DNA from: Drosophila pseudoobscura
Taxonomy: Eukaryota > Arthropoda > Insecta > Diptera > Drosophilidae
Direction: 5' to 3'
DNA: 64,000 bases
Assembly (NCBI RefSeq): GCF_009870125.1
Contig: NC_046683.1
Coordinates: 53,149,869-53,213,868, forward strand
Numbering within the stretch: the stretch's first letter is position 1; each line of letters starts with the position of its first letter. The translations under genes and the position numbers were made by a program. The notes under the pieces were generated by a model. The model ran no database searches and was not told where the DNA came from. It was given only the letters and a program-made list of their open reading frames with translations. This document shows, piece after piece, positions 12,573 through 24,734 of the stretch.

Positions 12573-15500
12573 TAGCAACAGCTCCACCAGCACCATCACC
12601 TCCGCCAGCACCACAACAACAACCAGCGCCCAGTCGCAAAGTTCTCCGGGTCCAACATCGGTTTCAGTTCCCGGTCCAAGTCCAAGTCCCATAGCGACAG
12701 CATTGCCACGAATGGAGCAGCCCGAACTGGTGGCTCCAGCACCTGCGCCTGAACCAGCACCTGCCCCCGCCTCTTCCACCTCCACCTCCTCCTCCTCTGG
12801 AGAGTGCACAACAGAAAATCTTTCGGAAGTCAAATCTCTGGAGGCCAGCTGTCTGATATCCCTTTACGAGGAGTGTGTGAAGACGGACAGCTATGACAAG
12901 CTCTACCAGGCCGTCGGGGATGTCTTCTCGTGCGTGGAACGACTGAGCAGGAGCTTTGTGCGCACTCCGGACACGGAAGAAGAGGAGACACCGGCAGCTA
13001 GCGTGCCGATCTTCTTGGCCAAGCCTCCAGAGCCCCTGAACAAGGAGCAGCTGCGTACACTGGAGGGAGAGCACGACAAAGACGAGGACAGCACTCAGCA
13101 AGCAGGCGCAATGGAGGCCGTGGCAGGTACGGACACAGAAGCCGAAGCAGTGTCAGACGTGGACGGAGACAATGACGATGATGCTGGGCCGGAGGATGCC
13201 GATGATGAGGATGTGCCCATGGAGCCGGCTCCCAAGTCAACGTCGAACGCACAGCTGAAGGATCTATCGCTGAGTAGCGACACTCTGGTGGACTTTGAAG
13301 GACTGCGACGCGTGCAGCAACTCTTGTTTGCCTCCAAATCGCGAACTGTCATCGACAAGCTCACCAGCAGCGTCATCCAGCTGGCGGACTGGATCCATTA
13401 CATGCGGCGGTACACCCCAGACTGGGAGAAGGTCATCCACTGTCTGGTCATATGCTTTGACCTGGCCACCAACAGTGAGTAGCAGCCCCCCAAGCCACTT
13501 ATCGGTGGAGGACTTCCATTGATATGCTATTTTGCCCTTTTCGCTACTCTGCACGCAGCCAAAAACATGGACTACCTGGATCGGGTGCTGCCCAAGCTGT
13601 GTCTGGCAGCTTCCTCCATGTCCGTCAAGGCGCAGGTACGTCTGGCCCGGATATGGGCGGCGCATTGCGCGGACCAGCTGCATACACTGGTCTCCTCCTG
13701 CCAGCAGCAGATCACCCTCCAGGTCCTGCTAGACGAGGAGGCAATGCGCGAAAACGAGCACATAATTTGCGTGACCAAAGTTTTGAAGGTAACCACCGCC
13801 CCGCCCCGCGCAAAAGGTTTCCCATTGCTCATGCCACGCTTCCATCCGCAGATTGTGTTTTATGCCAACATTCTGGCCAGCGAACTGGAGCGTCCCTCCT
13901 GTCGGATGTCGCTGGAGGAACAGGCGGAGATTGAAGAGGACAGTACTGAGGACGGTGTGCCCCCCGAGGAAGACCTCTTTCTGTATAACCAGGTGGGGCA
14001 TCCCCACGTGCCCAAGTTCGCCGAGGACCAGATGGAGAATATGCTGAAGGTGTCGGCCATCGACTGCCGCAATCCGCTGGTGCCTCTCGAGGAGTTCTAT
14101 AATGAGGCGCTCAGCGAGAACATCCAGATGCACCACGACTACCTCTCGTACAAGTCGCTGGTCATGGAGAGCGAGGTGGGCTCCAGCTCCAGCAACTACT
14201 TCTCCTTCATGCTGTACGCATTCATCCTGACGCCCGCCACCAAGGTGGACGCCCTGTACTACGACAGCCGGATGCGGATGTACAGCGAGCGTTACTCCAC
14301 GCTCTATTCGCTCATCAACAACTTTGGCCAGGACGGGCCGGATGCCATCCACCGGCCGGATCTCAAGTTGACCGTGCGACGCGATCAGCTAATAAACGAT
14401 GCGCTTGTGGGGGTAAGCAAACGGCTCGGAGAACCCTACTGAAAGATCCATAATCTATCAGGTGGCACTGTGGGGTTTTTCTTGCAGCTGGAACTGGTGG
14501 CCATGAGCAATCCAAAGGATCTCAAGAAGCAGCTGGTCGTGGAGTTTGTCGGCGAGCAGGGCATCGACGAGGGCGGCGTATCCAAAGAGTTCTTTCAATT
14601 GATCGTTGAGGAGATTTTCAATCCGGCATTCGGCATGTTTTTGCAGCAGGAGGAGACCAACAACATGTGGTGAGTGCCAGGCCCCCTGCTATTCATGTGG
14701 CCCCTCTCTCATGTTTCCTCGTCCCTCGTTCCAAAGGTTCAATGCCACACCCTTCGAGAATGGGGCACAATTCACTCTGATTGGTATCATCATCGGATTG
14801 GCCATCTACAACAACGTGATTCTGGCTGTGAACTTCCCGATGGTGGTCTACCGCAAGCTATTGGGCTATCGCGGTACCTTCTGCGATCTGCGCGATTACA
14901 GTCCCATGCTGTACTCGAGCCTCAAGTCGTTGCTCGACTTTGAGGGCGAGAACATGGAGGACGTCTTCGATCAGACGTTCAAGATAAGCTACAGCAATGT
15001 GTTCGGTGAGATGGTCGAGCACGAGCTGGTGCCGCACGGCGACGTGGTACTCGTCGGGCAGCACAACAAGCAGCTGTTTGTGGACCTGTACGCCGACTTT
15101 CTGCTGAACAAGAATATTCAGCAGCAGTTCAACTCCTTCCGCAAGGGCTTCGAGATGGTCACCGACGAGTCGCCGCTGAAGCTGCTCTTCCGTCCCGAGG
15201 AGATCGAGATGCTGGTCTGCGGCAGTCGCGTGAGTACCCTAGGCTAACAAATTCTCAACGAGCAGCAAATGGTGCTAAAAGCTTTTCTTTGGGCTTTGCA
15301 GGAATTCGACTTTGTGGAGTTGGAGCACTCCACGGAGTACGAGGGCGGCTACTCGTACGAGACGCCGATAATCAAGGACTTTTGGAAGATTGTGCATGCC
15401 ATGCCGCACGAGTCGAAGCGCAAGCTGCTCGAATTCGCCACAGGATCGGCCCGGGTGCCCGTCGGGGGGCTCAAGTGTCTGCGCCTGCTGATCACGCGTC

Positions 15501-15640
15501 ACGGGCCGGACAGCGATCGGCTGCCCACTTCGCACACCTGCTTCAATGTCCTGCTGCTGCCGGAGTACAGCAGCAAGGTGAAGCTGGAGGAGCGCCTGCT
15601 GAAGGCAATCAACTACTCCAAGGGCTTCGGCATGCTGTAG
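11940..15640 (+). CDS. Ube3a: Ube3a, HECT-type E3 ubiquitin-protein ligase
   Basis: Eight exons (11940-12055, 12143-12451, 12507-13474, 13559-13788, 13852-14412, 14488-14669, 14737-15229, 15302-15640) splice in frame to 1065 residues. The AZUL zinc finger lies near residues 55-110 ([18 protein letters not shown], then CTNINC). A Ser/Thr/Pro-rich stretch and an acidic stretch (about 145-390) follow. The HECT domain fills the last 350 residues, with the catalytic cysteine near residue 1033 in [14 protein letters not shown] and the usual C-terminal GFGML. UBE3A conjugates ubiquitin to targets including proteasome-associated proteins; the human gene is lost or mutated in Angelman syndrome. The protein is somewhat longer than the melanogaster orthologue as I recall it (about 970), mainly through low-complexity insertions in exon 3. 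All introns are 55-88 bp. The start ATG is the first in frame in exon 1. Confidence 0.96.
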
Positions 15641-16370
15641 GCAGTGGGACCCGAGTTTGGGCCCCAATTGCATCGTAACTGATACCACCTCTCTAGGAAC
15701 GAAGACGATTACATATTTGGCTTTAGTGTTTTTTTGTTGTTGGGTTATGCCATTTATTTTTGATACAACCTGTTCAAATGAGACAATATACATATATATA
15801 TGCTCAATTTCTGGCGCGATGGCAAGCTAAAATAATGAACGGACACGACTTTCACGGTACACTCGAGAAACTCCCCTACCACACTGTTCTTTCTTTTGTC
15901 GCTCAGTTAATTGTAAATATAAATTTACTAATATATGTACAATAGCATTATGTGTATTCTCACCCATGTAACTATATATATATATAGGTCGACAGGCACT
16001 GAATTTATTAATAAATTTAAAGTGCGCGCCAAACAAACAAAACTTACTCGAAGTTTCTTCCATGCCTATCGACCTATCGCTGGCTCGCTTTGCAACACTG
16101 ACGCGTCAGCTGTGATGCGGGCGTCGGATCCCTGCTAGTGGGACGCTTTGGGTCCATGCATTCGTCTTTTTGGGGTTCTTGGGTTCGGCTCGATTCAAAA
16201 AGTTGTTCCACTTGAAATCTAGTGCACTTGAAGCAACAGAAAATGCAACAATTATAACGCAAAGTGCTTCATATCCCTACTGTCTAAAGTGCCTAACAAA
16301 TTTATTCCACGCGTGTGTGTGAGTTTCTTTTTTTTCTGTGTGTGTGAACAGAACCGTAAAATCAAGCAGA
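15641..16370. other. Ube3a 3' UTR and Plod 5' region
   Basis: No coding frame. AATAAA at 16010-16015 is a plausible Ube3a poly(A) signal. The GC-richer block at 16080-16200 probably contains the Plod promoter and start of transcription. Confidence 0.45.
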
Positions 16371-19300
16371 ATGCAAAAACAACAAGAGCGCACATTGTTG
16401 TTGCGCTTTGGAGCGCTGCCCGTATTGTTTTTGCTTCTGGCGTCGCAAGGAGCCCACGCAGATGCAGGCGCAGCGGCAGATGCTGCTGCCGACGTCGCTG
16501 CAGCAGAGTCCAATTTGAATGGTTTGTTTCTACTGCACTGCAATGAGTGAGAGCATCTCTCGAATTAGTCAACATGGAAAATTATATTGTATGCAAAGGC
16601 GACTGACTTCCTCCATCCCCATCGCTCACTGTGGTTTTGTTTATGTTCTCATGCCCCGCCTTCCTGCATTCCATCCTGCTGCCAGCACCCTGTACTTGTA
16701 CAGCAGAAGGGTATATTGGATGGGCATTCAATCGCAGAGTCACAGGATCTGCCGTAATACCGTGGGGCAGATTAAGGGTTCCTTTAGGCCGCGAATGTAA
16801 AGAAATTCTACATTTTCTTAATTACGAAGACATTGGACTAGTCCTGGGCAGACATTTCTGTAAAGCAGAGGTATCTTTAGGTCGCTATAGCGACCACTTG
16901 TTCTGGTTTTCGTTCCGTCTGATGTATGGGGCCGTTCACACTGGAATTGCATGGCAGGAGCATCCACATATGCGGATCGGTACCGAAAAAGCAGATTCTA
17001 ATGAATCTCAATTCATTATTCTCTTGTTTCAAACGCGTTCAACCCGTTGATTAAGCAAAATAAACCAGTTAATCAGCCAAAACGATCAAAAAGACTCGTC
17101 AAACCAATATCTTACTTGTGTGCTTCGCCTTAGATCCCTCAGATACAATTCGATGAAGCCAATCCACTAATCCACATAATCTTCTCTCAATCCCGCAGAT
17201 AAGGTCGAAGTATTCACGGTGGCCACTGAACCCACCGATGGCTATGCCCGCTATATCCGTTCTGCACGCATTTACGACGTTAAGGTGAGATATTTCTGTA
17301 TATTTTAAGACACTACTTTTAGCATCTATGTAGATTGGACCACATTAGTCCCAGGTCTAGTTTCATTTGCACTCGATATCTAAAATCTTGGCATCGGCTT
17401 TGCGGTTTCGCAAGAACCGTTATGAGTGCCAGAAGAAAGAAAAGAATCGACAGATTAACAAATGCGACGCACAGTTAGTCCATAAAGTATGTTTATGGGG
17501 TGGATCAAGGGGTTGTTTATAGAGCAGTTTCTTATTTTAGAACTGTTTAAAGAAGCAGTTCCATCAGAAATTTGTGTATTTCTCCTTGTATAAATCATTA
17601 CGAGCTGACTTTTCAATTGGTGGAAATTCTCGTAGACCAAGAAAATCCTATTTAATACAAATAAAAAGTGTATTGCCAGAGGACATAGGGATCATGAAGA
17701 CTTTCATGAGGGAATTATCAATAGGTTTTCCTCAGCACGAGTAGTACTATCTTAAACATGACCAATAATTCTTTATAAATCTCGTAAATTTCCTTAGAAT
17801 ATCATAGGAATCGAAAGCATAAACCAAAATTTATTCTGCGACCAATTCTTTCGCATGCAAATGAGAGCTGATTGTTTTTATTGATGAATTTCTAATTTGA
17901 CGTCTGTCTGGAGAATCTGTTGTTCATAAAAACTTGTCTTAAAACCACAAACTATACTATATATGTATGTACATGGTACATACATATACATATGTGACAG
18001 ATAAGGGGTCGGGTTCGGGTCTGTGCTGTGCTGTGCTGTGTGGTCTTCCAAAGATCTCGAAGAATCGCCGGTTGTCGGCCTGTGGCACACTTTCATAACT
18101 TTGTATTGTTTTATGTACGAGTTATGGGGCACATATGTACACTATATGCGGCCAAGCATCCGGCGTGGCATCTGATGTGTACCCCAGAGATTGGCTGGAC
18201 TTGTGGGGCACCGGCAACATCAAGTGCACACATGTTTAAATTCCTATTCCTATTCCAATTCCGATTCCAATTCGGTCTCGGATTCGTATTCCTATTCGGA
18301 TTCTCATGCTTGCGGGCCCGATTGCGGGCATTAATCACGTAGTCCCATTGCAGTTGCCGGGGGTTATTAGAACAGAGATTCGTCTCTATTCGGTTTCTAG
18401 AACTTTCTTCCAATCGTCTTCCACATACAGAGGGGGTTTGACTTCTGCTTATCAGGGATTTGCTCCCTCTAAACGTTGACAGTTTCTGATGGTGGTTTTG
18501 TTTTGCCCGATTTTGTCAGGCCGCCCTCTGAATGTTTCGGTATTTCGAAGGGAATACGAATACGAAAATCTGCTGATTAGCCCGATCCTGATGGTCCCAT
18601 GGCCCCCTCACCCCCATCCCCCATTCCCCTTTGTCTTGGATTTCGTTATGTATTCGGAGAACTGTGTGAGCCCCAAGCGATTGCAGAATGAATGGGGATC
18701 GGAGTTGGGGCATTCAAGTTGGGGTTTCATGTTTTGTATGTGCTTCCATTTATTCCTTTGCTTCTTTCTTATATGTTTTTGTTCTGGTATGTTCAACATT
18801 TCGAGCAACATTGTCTCCTTTAAAGCCTTTAAATACCTTTCAAAGCCAATGGTTTCCAAGGGAGTTCTATGATATATCAGTCTTTGCTAAGATTATAAAG
18901 GTTACAGATTCTAAAGCCTTTAAAAATCAATTAAATAAGGAAATGAACCACATACCAGTACGAGAAAACACCAAGATGATCCGGGGTTATCTATAAAAGA
19001 TCTTGCTATCAATTAAGAACCGGATCCAAATCACATTCAACAAAATTAGAGAAATATTTCTCGTCTAAGAAGATAGTGAATCCAATTAAAAGATTTGTGT
19101 ACCAACAGGTCACAACCTTGGGCCTGGGCGAGCACTGGAAGGGCGGTGATATGCAGCATCCCGGAGGCGGTTTCAAAGTCAATCTCCTTCGCAAAGCTGT
19201 TGCACCCCTGAAGGATGAACAAGACACAATCGTACTCTTCACAGACAGGTAAGAAGGTAACAAAGAGCTATGCAGAAACCAGAATCAATCCCTTATTTTC

Positions 19301-22300
19301 CATAGCTATGATGTGATCATCACCGCCAAGCTGGAGGAGATTGTAGAGTTGTTCAAGGAGTCGAAGGCCAAGCTGCTCTTCTCCGCAGAGAAGTTCTGCT
19401 GGCCGGACAGTAGCCTGACCGATGCGTACCCCGAGGTGGAGGGCAATGCCTCGCGCTTCCTCAACTCGGGGGCCTTCATTGGCTACGCCCCGCAGGTGAA
19501 CGCCCTGCTGGAGGAGGCCATCGACGACATGGACGATGACCAGCTGTACTACACCAAGGTGTTCCTGGACGAGGCTAGGCGGGCCAAGCTGGGCATGAAG
19601 CTGGACACGCAGTCACGCCTGTTCCAAAACCTGCACGGCGCCAAGAACGACGTCAAGCTGAAGGTGGACATCGAGAGCAACCAGGGCATCCTGCAGAACG
19701 TGAACTTTCTGACCACGCCCGCCATTGTCCATGGCAACGGACTGAGCAAGGTCGATCTGAATGCCTACGGCAACTATCTGGCCAAAACATTCAACGGCAT
19801 CTGCACTGTTTGCCAGGAGTATCTCCTGGAACTGGATGTAAGTGCCAGACATCTCCTGAACAGAGTAGATTTAATCCAGCTTTGAATTTTCCTCCAGGAA
19901 CAACATCTGCCCGTGATCTCCCTATCTGTGATTGTCCCCATGGCCGTGCCCTTCTTTGACCAATTCCTCGAGGGCATCGAGAAGATCAACTACCCCAAGC
20001 AGAACCTCCATTTGCTGATCTACAGCAATGTGGAGCTCCACGACGCGGACATCAAGTCGTTTGTGAACAAGCATGGCGAGAAATACGCCAGTGCCAAGTA
20101 CACTCTCTCCACGGACAATCTGGACGAGCGTCAAGGCAGGCAATTGGCCTTGTAAGTGCTAAAGGGAACCAGAAATTACTCTTACGGGATGGTACTCGAA
20201 CTGCTTGAATGGATATACTTTAGCTCTTTGAAGGATTGATTCTTCCTAAAGATAAAGAAGGCTGCATTCACTCAGCAGATGTGGGAATGTCTTAAGATCT
20301 GAGAGAGCTTCCTTGACATTAGTATTCAGACATAGACGTTCTTACAAGCGGTGCTTCCTAGGGAAAATATACGAAAGCTTCTATTGTTTCGACTAGTCTT
20401 TTTGACTCTTTTAGAGAACATTTAAATTATAATTTCTGATGTTTATAGACTATAGACTATAGACTCTGAACAGTCACATAATTATCCAAGAGTTAGGGCA
20501 TATTCATTCACATTCTTTGCCTCAACCCAAGAATAGTTCAATATTTACGATGATTTATTCTCTATTCCAGCGACCAAGCCAAGCTCCGCAAAAGCGACTA
20601 CATCTTCTTCATCGATGGAGATGCCCATATCGATGATGGCGAAGTGCTACGCGAACTGCTCAAACTGAACAAGTAGGTCACGGCTGAACGGTTGAACGGC
20701 TGAACGATTGAACACCGAAATATAATGATGACCCCTCTTTTGCAGGCAATTTGTGGCGCCGCTGTTCGCCAAATACCACGAGCTGTGGAGCAACTTCTGG
20801 GGCGCACTCTCGGAGGGCGGCTTCTATGCGAGGTCGCACGACTACGTGGACATTGTCAAGCGGGATCTGATGTAAGTATAAACAAAAAAAAAACGCTAGG
20901 GTTTACATCTTGTATGCTATGTGCATCGATTTTATTGCTTAAGCCTAGGGAGCCACGCCCCGAACTGATTCGGCCGGTTCCGGCCGTCGATCAGTCGAAG
21001 GCAATGGAGAAATCTGTTTTGAAGCTGCGCCGATCGATGGAGTACATGTTGTCGGCGGTGCACTCGTAGAGGCCTGCGTCCATCTGTGTGGCCGGGTCGA
21101 TTTCGATCTTGGACTTTACCCTGTCATCGCCGATGGTCCACTCGTGGACGTGCATGTAGAGGTGCTGGTAGATCTCGGCCCCGTCCTTGTACCAGGTGAT
21201 GTGTGGCCGCGGATTGCCCTTGGCCACGCACAGGAAGGCGATCTTGTGGCCCAGCACGTACTCCAGATCAAAGTGTGAGGCCTGCAAGATCTTGGCTCCC
21301 TGCAGGAAACCGCAGATTCGATTCGTGATCTTCTTTCATTCAACTACTGTCACTCAACTCACGTTATTGTTGTTGTAGTACTGATCGGACTCGGGATCGC
21401 GGTACTTGCCCGTGATGGGCAGGCCGATCTGGACCCTAGACTTGGTGCGTCCGCGACCACGGGCACGCCGCGCCTCGCACACGGGACCAGTGCCCAGCAT
21501 GAGCAGGCCCAGGCCGAGGCAGATGATCAGGCATTTGACCTGCATTGTGCGTGTGGTGCTATGAGTGGTGCGATGTGTGGTGTGCGGTGTGTGCTCTGTG
21601 ACTCCTCCGATGGCTCCGCCCGACGGTGCTGTGCGAATCTCGTCTGCTCGGCGACTGATCCACTCTGCTGTGGGCCCTGGTCGATGCCTCGATGTCTCGA
21701 TGCCTCGATCTGCCTGCCCCACGTAATTTGCCACAATTGGCGTCGCCATATAATCCGTGGACTGTGCAGTAGTGGAATCTGCGCTCTCCAATCTTTTTGG
21801 ACTTGGCCCGGGATATGGTTCCTCATCTCTGCACTTCCATATTCCACACTCAATTTCATCGCTTGATTTGATTTGGGCGCTCGTTTGCAAATGGGAAGCT
21901 CTTGTCACCCCTTTTCCTGATATTTTTCGCTGGAATTCGGACAATGGCACAGTGGGGAAGGGTCCATTGAAAGGGAAATGAAATGGAAAAGATGTTTCGA
22001 CTATGCTTTCCTTATGCCTAATTCTGTTGCTAAATATGAAGGTTTTTTTTCGGGCCTTGCCTTCTACAATTATTGCCAGTCTTCGGCCCACTGTGCACCT
22101 GTGGGGTGACATTTCAAAGCCACTGTTGTGGGCCTCTCAGTGTGGGCTTTGCTTTCACACATTTTAATAAAATAAATGCAAAAAAATCATTTGAATTAGG
22201 TAATTGAGCCAATTTGTCGGCCACGCATACAGATGCGCCCTTACAGAGCCGGAGACAGAGGCAAACACAGAGAGGCACATGAGGCACATGAGGCATAAGG

Positions 22301-24734
22301 TCGTGAACGAATAGAATTTAAATTTCCATGAAATGAGACGCAAAAAAGTATTTTTATACATTTTTTGTTTTGTTTGTTTATTAACTTTAGCTGGATTCAA
22401 CTGGATTCAAAGTTTAGATTTCATTTTACTGCTTTACGGTGCTAAAAGTTAACCATTACATAGTCCGTGCGAAAGCCCCGACGATCGATGGCATAGATGT
22501 TATCCGCCTGGCATTCGTAGTAGCCTGAAAGATGGACGGAAAGAGAGATGATATGGTGGGTATAGACCTTGTTCCATACTGCCATGACTACTTACCCGCA
22601 TCCATCTGCGTAGTGGGATCTATTTCCATTTTACTTTTGATAATATCCGTCTCTATGTGAGACTCGTGCACCTAAAGCAGACCCAGCAGAGTGTCAATTG
22701 AGTGATCTCTAAGTGTTCGAAAGAAGTCTTACCTGAAAGAAGCGATGCTGGTAGAGCTCAGCTCCATCCTTGAACCAGGTGATGGTGGGCCGTGGATTGC
22801 CTGGAAAAGATACGCGCCTCTATAAACCCTTCCAGGGAGCAGCAAACCCCACTCTACTCACCTTGGGCCATGCAGAAGAAGGTGATCTTGCGTCCCAGCG
22901 TGTAGTCCAGCTCGAAGTGCGAGGACTTTATTATCTTGGCACCCTGCAACACACAGAATATACGTATGATATCTGTACAACCTCTGGCGAACGTCGTCAC
23001 TCACATTCTCATGATCGTAGTAGCTGACGGCATCCTGGGAGAGGTGCTGGATGACCACGGGCTTCTTGCCCGTGTAGTTGCGTCGCAGAACATTCCTGCC
23101 GCCCGTGCTTCCTGGGAAACAGGAGTTACTAGACAGCTGAGAACCCAGTGGATAGGGGGATATGTATGCTAGTGGATCACTCACTTTGGGCTGTCACGCG
23201 GCCAAGATCGCTGATCAGCAGCAGGAGGCAGAGGCCGAGGCCGAGGAGAGACGATTGCTTGAGCTTCCAGCTCCAGAGGCCACAGAGACTGGTCATTGTC
23301 GAGCCGCGTGATTCCGATCGGCGATCGTCAACGGGGAATGTTGTTTTGATACTGCGCTCTGCATCTGCACGGCACGTTATCCACTCCACTCCCATCCCAT
23401 CGTGGGTCGTCTTCCCCCTCTGTTCTTCAGCGTGGATGCGGGCACTTTTGATTGAATTACGGGCAGTAAATGGGGGGATCAGATCTGTTGGGTGCGACGC
23501 CACTTTCCATTTCGCAACTTTGTTGCGAATCCACTGCGCAATGAGTGTTGTCACTGGCTCGCCGTGTTTTTGGCTGGTTATTCATCAGTTCTCGTTCTCT
23601 CCATTCTTCTCCACTTCTCCGACAGCGGCATATTCAACGTGCCCCATGTGACGAGCATCTATCTGGTGAGGAGCAGCGTTTTCGACGTCCTCAGCTTCCA
23701 GCACAGCGAATACGACGCCGATATGGCCATGTGCGAGTCGCTACGAAAAGCGGTAAGTACTTTATTCCTACTGATTGGTATTTCCTTTTGTCACATATAA
23801 GATCCTATTGGTATACAGACACTTCCCATTCTTTGTCCCACAATTGATAGTCCGATGTTCTCTTATCTGCTGAACGTTTTCCTATCCACTTTTTGCTGGG
23901 TGCTTTAGATGGGGCCTTAATTCACATACTAATCCAAGTTCCGGCTTTGTCTTTCAGGGTGTATTCATGTTCATTAGCAATCAACGCTACTTCGGACACT
24001 TGGTCAATGCCGATAACTTCGACACCAAGGTGGCACGTCCCGACTTCTACACGCTGTTCAGCAATCGGTACGACTGGACCGAGAAGTACATCCATCCGAA
24101 CTACTCGGAGCAGCTGAACGCCAGCACGGTGATTGAGCAGCCGTGTCCGGATGTGTACTGGATGGCGATCGTGACGGACGCCTTTTGCGATGATCTGGTG
24201 GCCATTATGGAGAACCACGGCACCTGGTCTGATGGCAGCAACAATGACAATCGTCTGGAGGGCGGCTACGAGGCAGTGCCCACGCGCGACATTCACATGA
24301 AGCAGGTGGGCCTCGAGGTGCTGTACCTGAAGTTCCTGGAGCTGTTTGTGCGACCCCTGCAGGAGCGCGTCTTCACCGGCTATTATCATAACGTGAGTTC
24401 ATGGATAGATCCCGAGAGATCGGATTGCTAATGTTAAACCCACCCACAGCCTCCTCGCGCGCTGATGAACTTCATGGTGCGCTACCGGCCCGACGAGCAG
24501 CCCTCGCTGCGGCCCCACCACGACGCCTCGACCTACACCATCAACATTGCCATGAACCAGGTGGACACCGACTACGAGGGAGGCGGGTGCCGCTTCTTGC
24601 GCTACAACTGCTCCGTAACGGAGACAAAGAAGGGCTGGATGCTGATGCACCCTGGCCGACTGACCCACTACCACGAGGGACTGCTGGTGACCAAAGGCAC
24701 ACGCTACATCATGATCTCCTTCATCGATCCGTAG
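16371..24734 (+). CDS. Plod: Plod, procollagen lysyl hydroxylase / glycosyltransferase
   Basis: Ten exons (16371-16521, 17199-17284, 19109-19248, 19306-19837, 19898-20151, 20571-20672, 20746-20871, 23626-23752, 23958-24392, 24450-24734) join in frame to 745 residues. A signal peptide (residues about 10-30) is followed by a glycosyltransferase domain with a DSYD metal-type motif at 125-128 and the [12 protein letters not shown] block. The C-terminal Fe(II)/2-oxoglutarate dioxygenase domain has HxD (H674, D676), distal H726 and R736 for 2-oxoglutarate, all present. The enzyme hydroxylates collagen lysines in the ER; in flies the main substrate is type IV collagen of basement membranes. The protein ends in SFIDP, as in the family, without an HDEL signal. 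The intron at 20872-23625 carries two genes on the opposite strand. The 17285-19108 intron (1.8 kb) shows no coding frame. Confidence 0.95.
17285..19108 (+). other. Long Plod intron with simple repeats
   Basis: The intron lies between Plod exons 2 and 3 (AAG|GTGAGA to CCAACAG|GTCACA). It contains a TATGTATGTACATGGTACATACATA near-palindrome around 17961-17985, a CTGTG run near 18021-18040 and an imperfect ATTCCT/ATTCCAA six-base repeat near 18238-18300. No embedded gene is visible. Confidence 0.6.
20991..21545 (-). CDS. Nested secreted single-Ig-domain protein A (163 aa)
   Basis: Two exons, 21545-21363 and 21299-20991, join in phase 0 to 163 residues. The N-terminus is a clear signal peptide ([15 protein letters not shown]), followed by a very basic stretch ([12 protein letters not shown]). 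One Ig domain follows, with C85, W97 (HITWYKDG) and C141 (MDAGLYEC). There is no transmembrane segment or GPI-type tail, so it is probably secreted. It lies wholly inside a Plod intron on the opposite strand; its stop codon is 120 bp from the Plod donor at 20871. It is the paralogue of the gene at 22442-23296, with identical Cys-Trp-Cys spacing. One-Ig secreted proteins of this kind exist in insects and nematodes, but partner and function are unknown to me. Confidence 0.87.
21546..22441. other. Spacer between the two nested Ig genes
   Basis: No coding frame with splice support. On the minus strand this stretch is the 5' region of Ig gene A and the 3' region of Ig gene B. It must contain the promoter of gene A unless the two genes share a transcript. 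A GAGGCACAT direct repeat lies near 22273-22292. Confidence 0.4.
22442..23296 (-). CDS. Nested secreted single-Ig-domain protein B (175 aa)
   Basis: Six exons (23296-23185, 23111-23005, 22943-22862, 22800-22733, 22671-22596, 22524-22442) with GT-AG introns of 60-75 bp join in frame to 175 residues. A hydrophobic signal sequence ([16 protein letters not shown]) is followed by a basic region ([13 protein letters not shown], which contains an N-glycosylation site). One Ig domain follows, with C97, W109 (TITWFKDG) and C153 (MDAGYYEC), and the chain ends soon after. It is predicted secreted. The Ig part is clearly related to protein A (GNPRPxITW, KDGAE, YQH, DPxTQMDAG, IDRR in both). The first Ig-domain intron, just before GAK, is at the same place and phase in both genes; the other introns are only in B. 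Function unknown. Confidence 0.88.
23297..23625. other. 5' region of Ig gene B inside the Plod intron
   Basis: This stretch lies between the start codon of the minus-strand Ig gene B and Plod exon 8. It has no coding frame and presumably includes the promoter of gene B together with the polypyrimidine tract and branch point of the Plod intron (acceptor TCTCCGACAG at 23625). Confidence 0.45.

Noticed and set aside
13729-14352. A 207-codon frame antisense to Ube3a
   Set aside because: It overlaps conserved Ube3a exons on the other strand and shows shadow composition.
23922-24389. A 155-codon frame antisense to Plod exon 9
   Set aside because: The plus-strand frame encodes conserved Plod sequence; the antisense frame has no splice context or family match.
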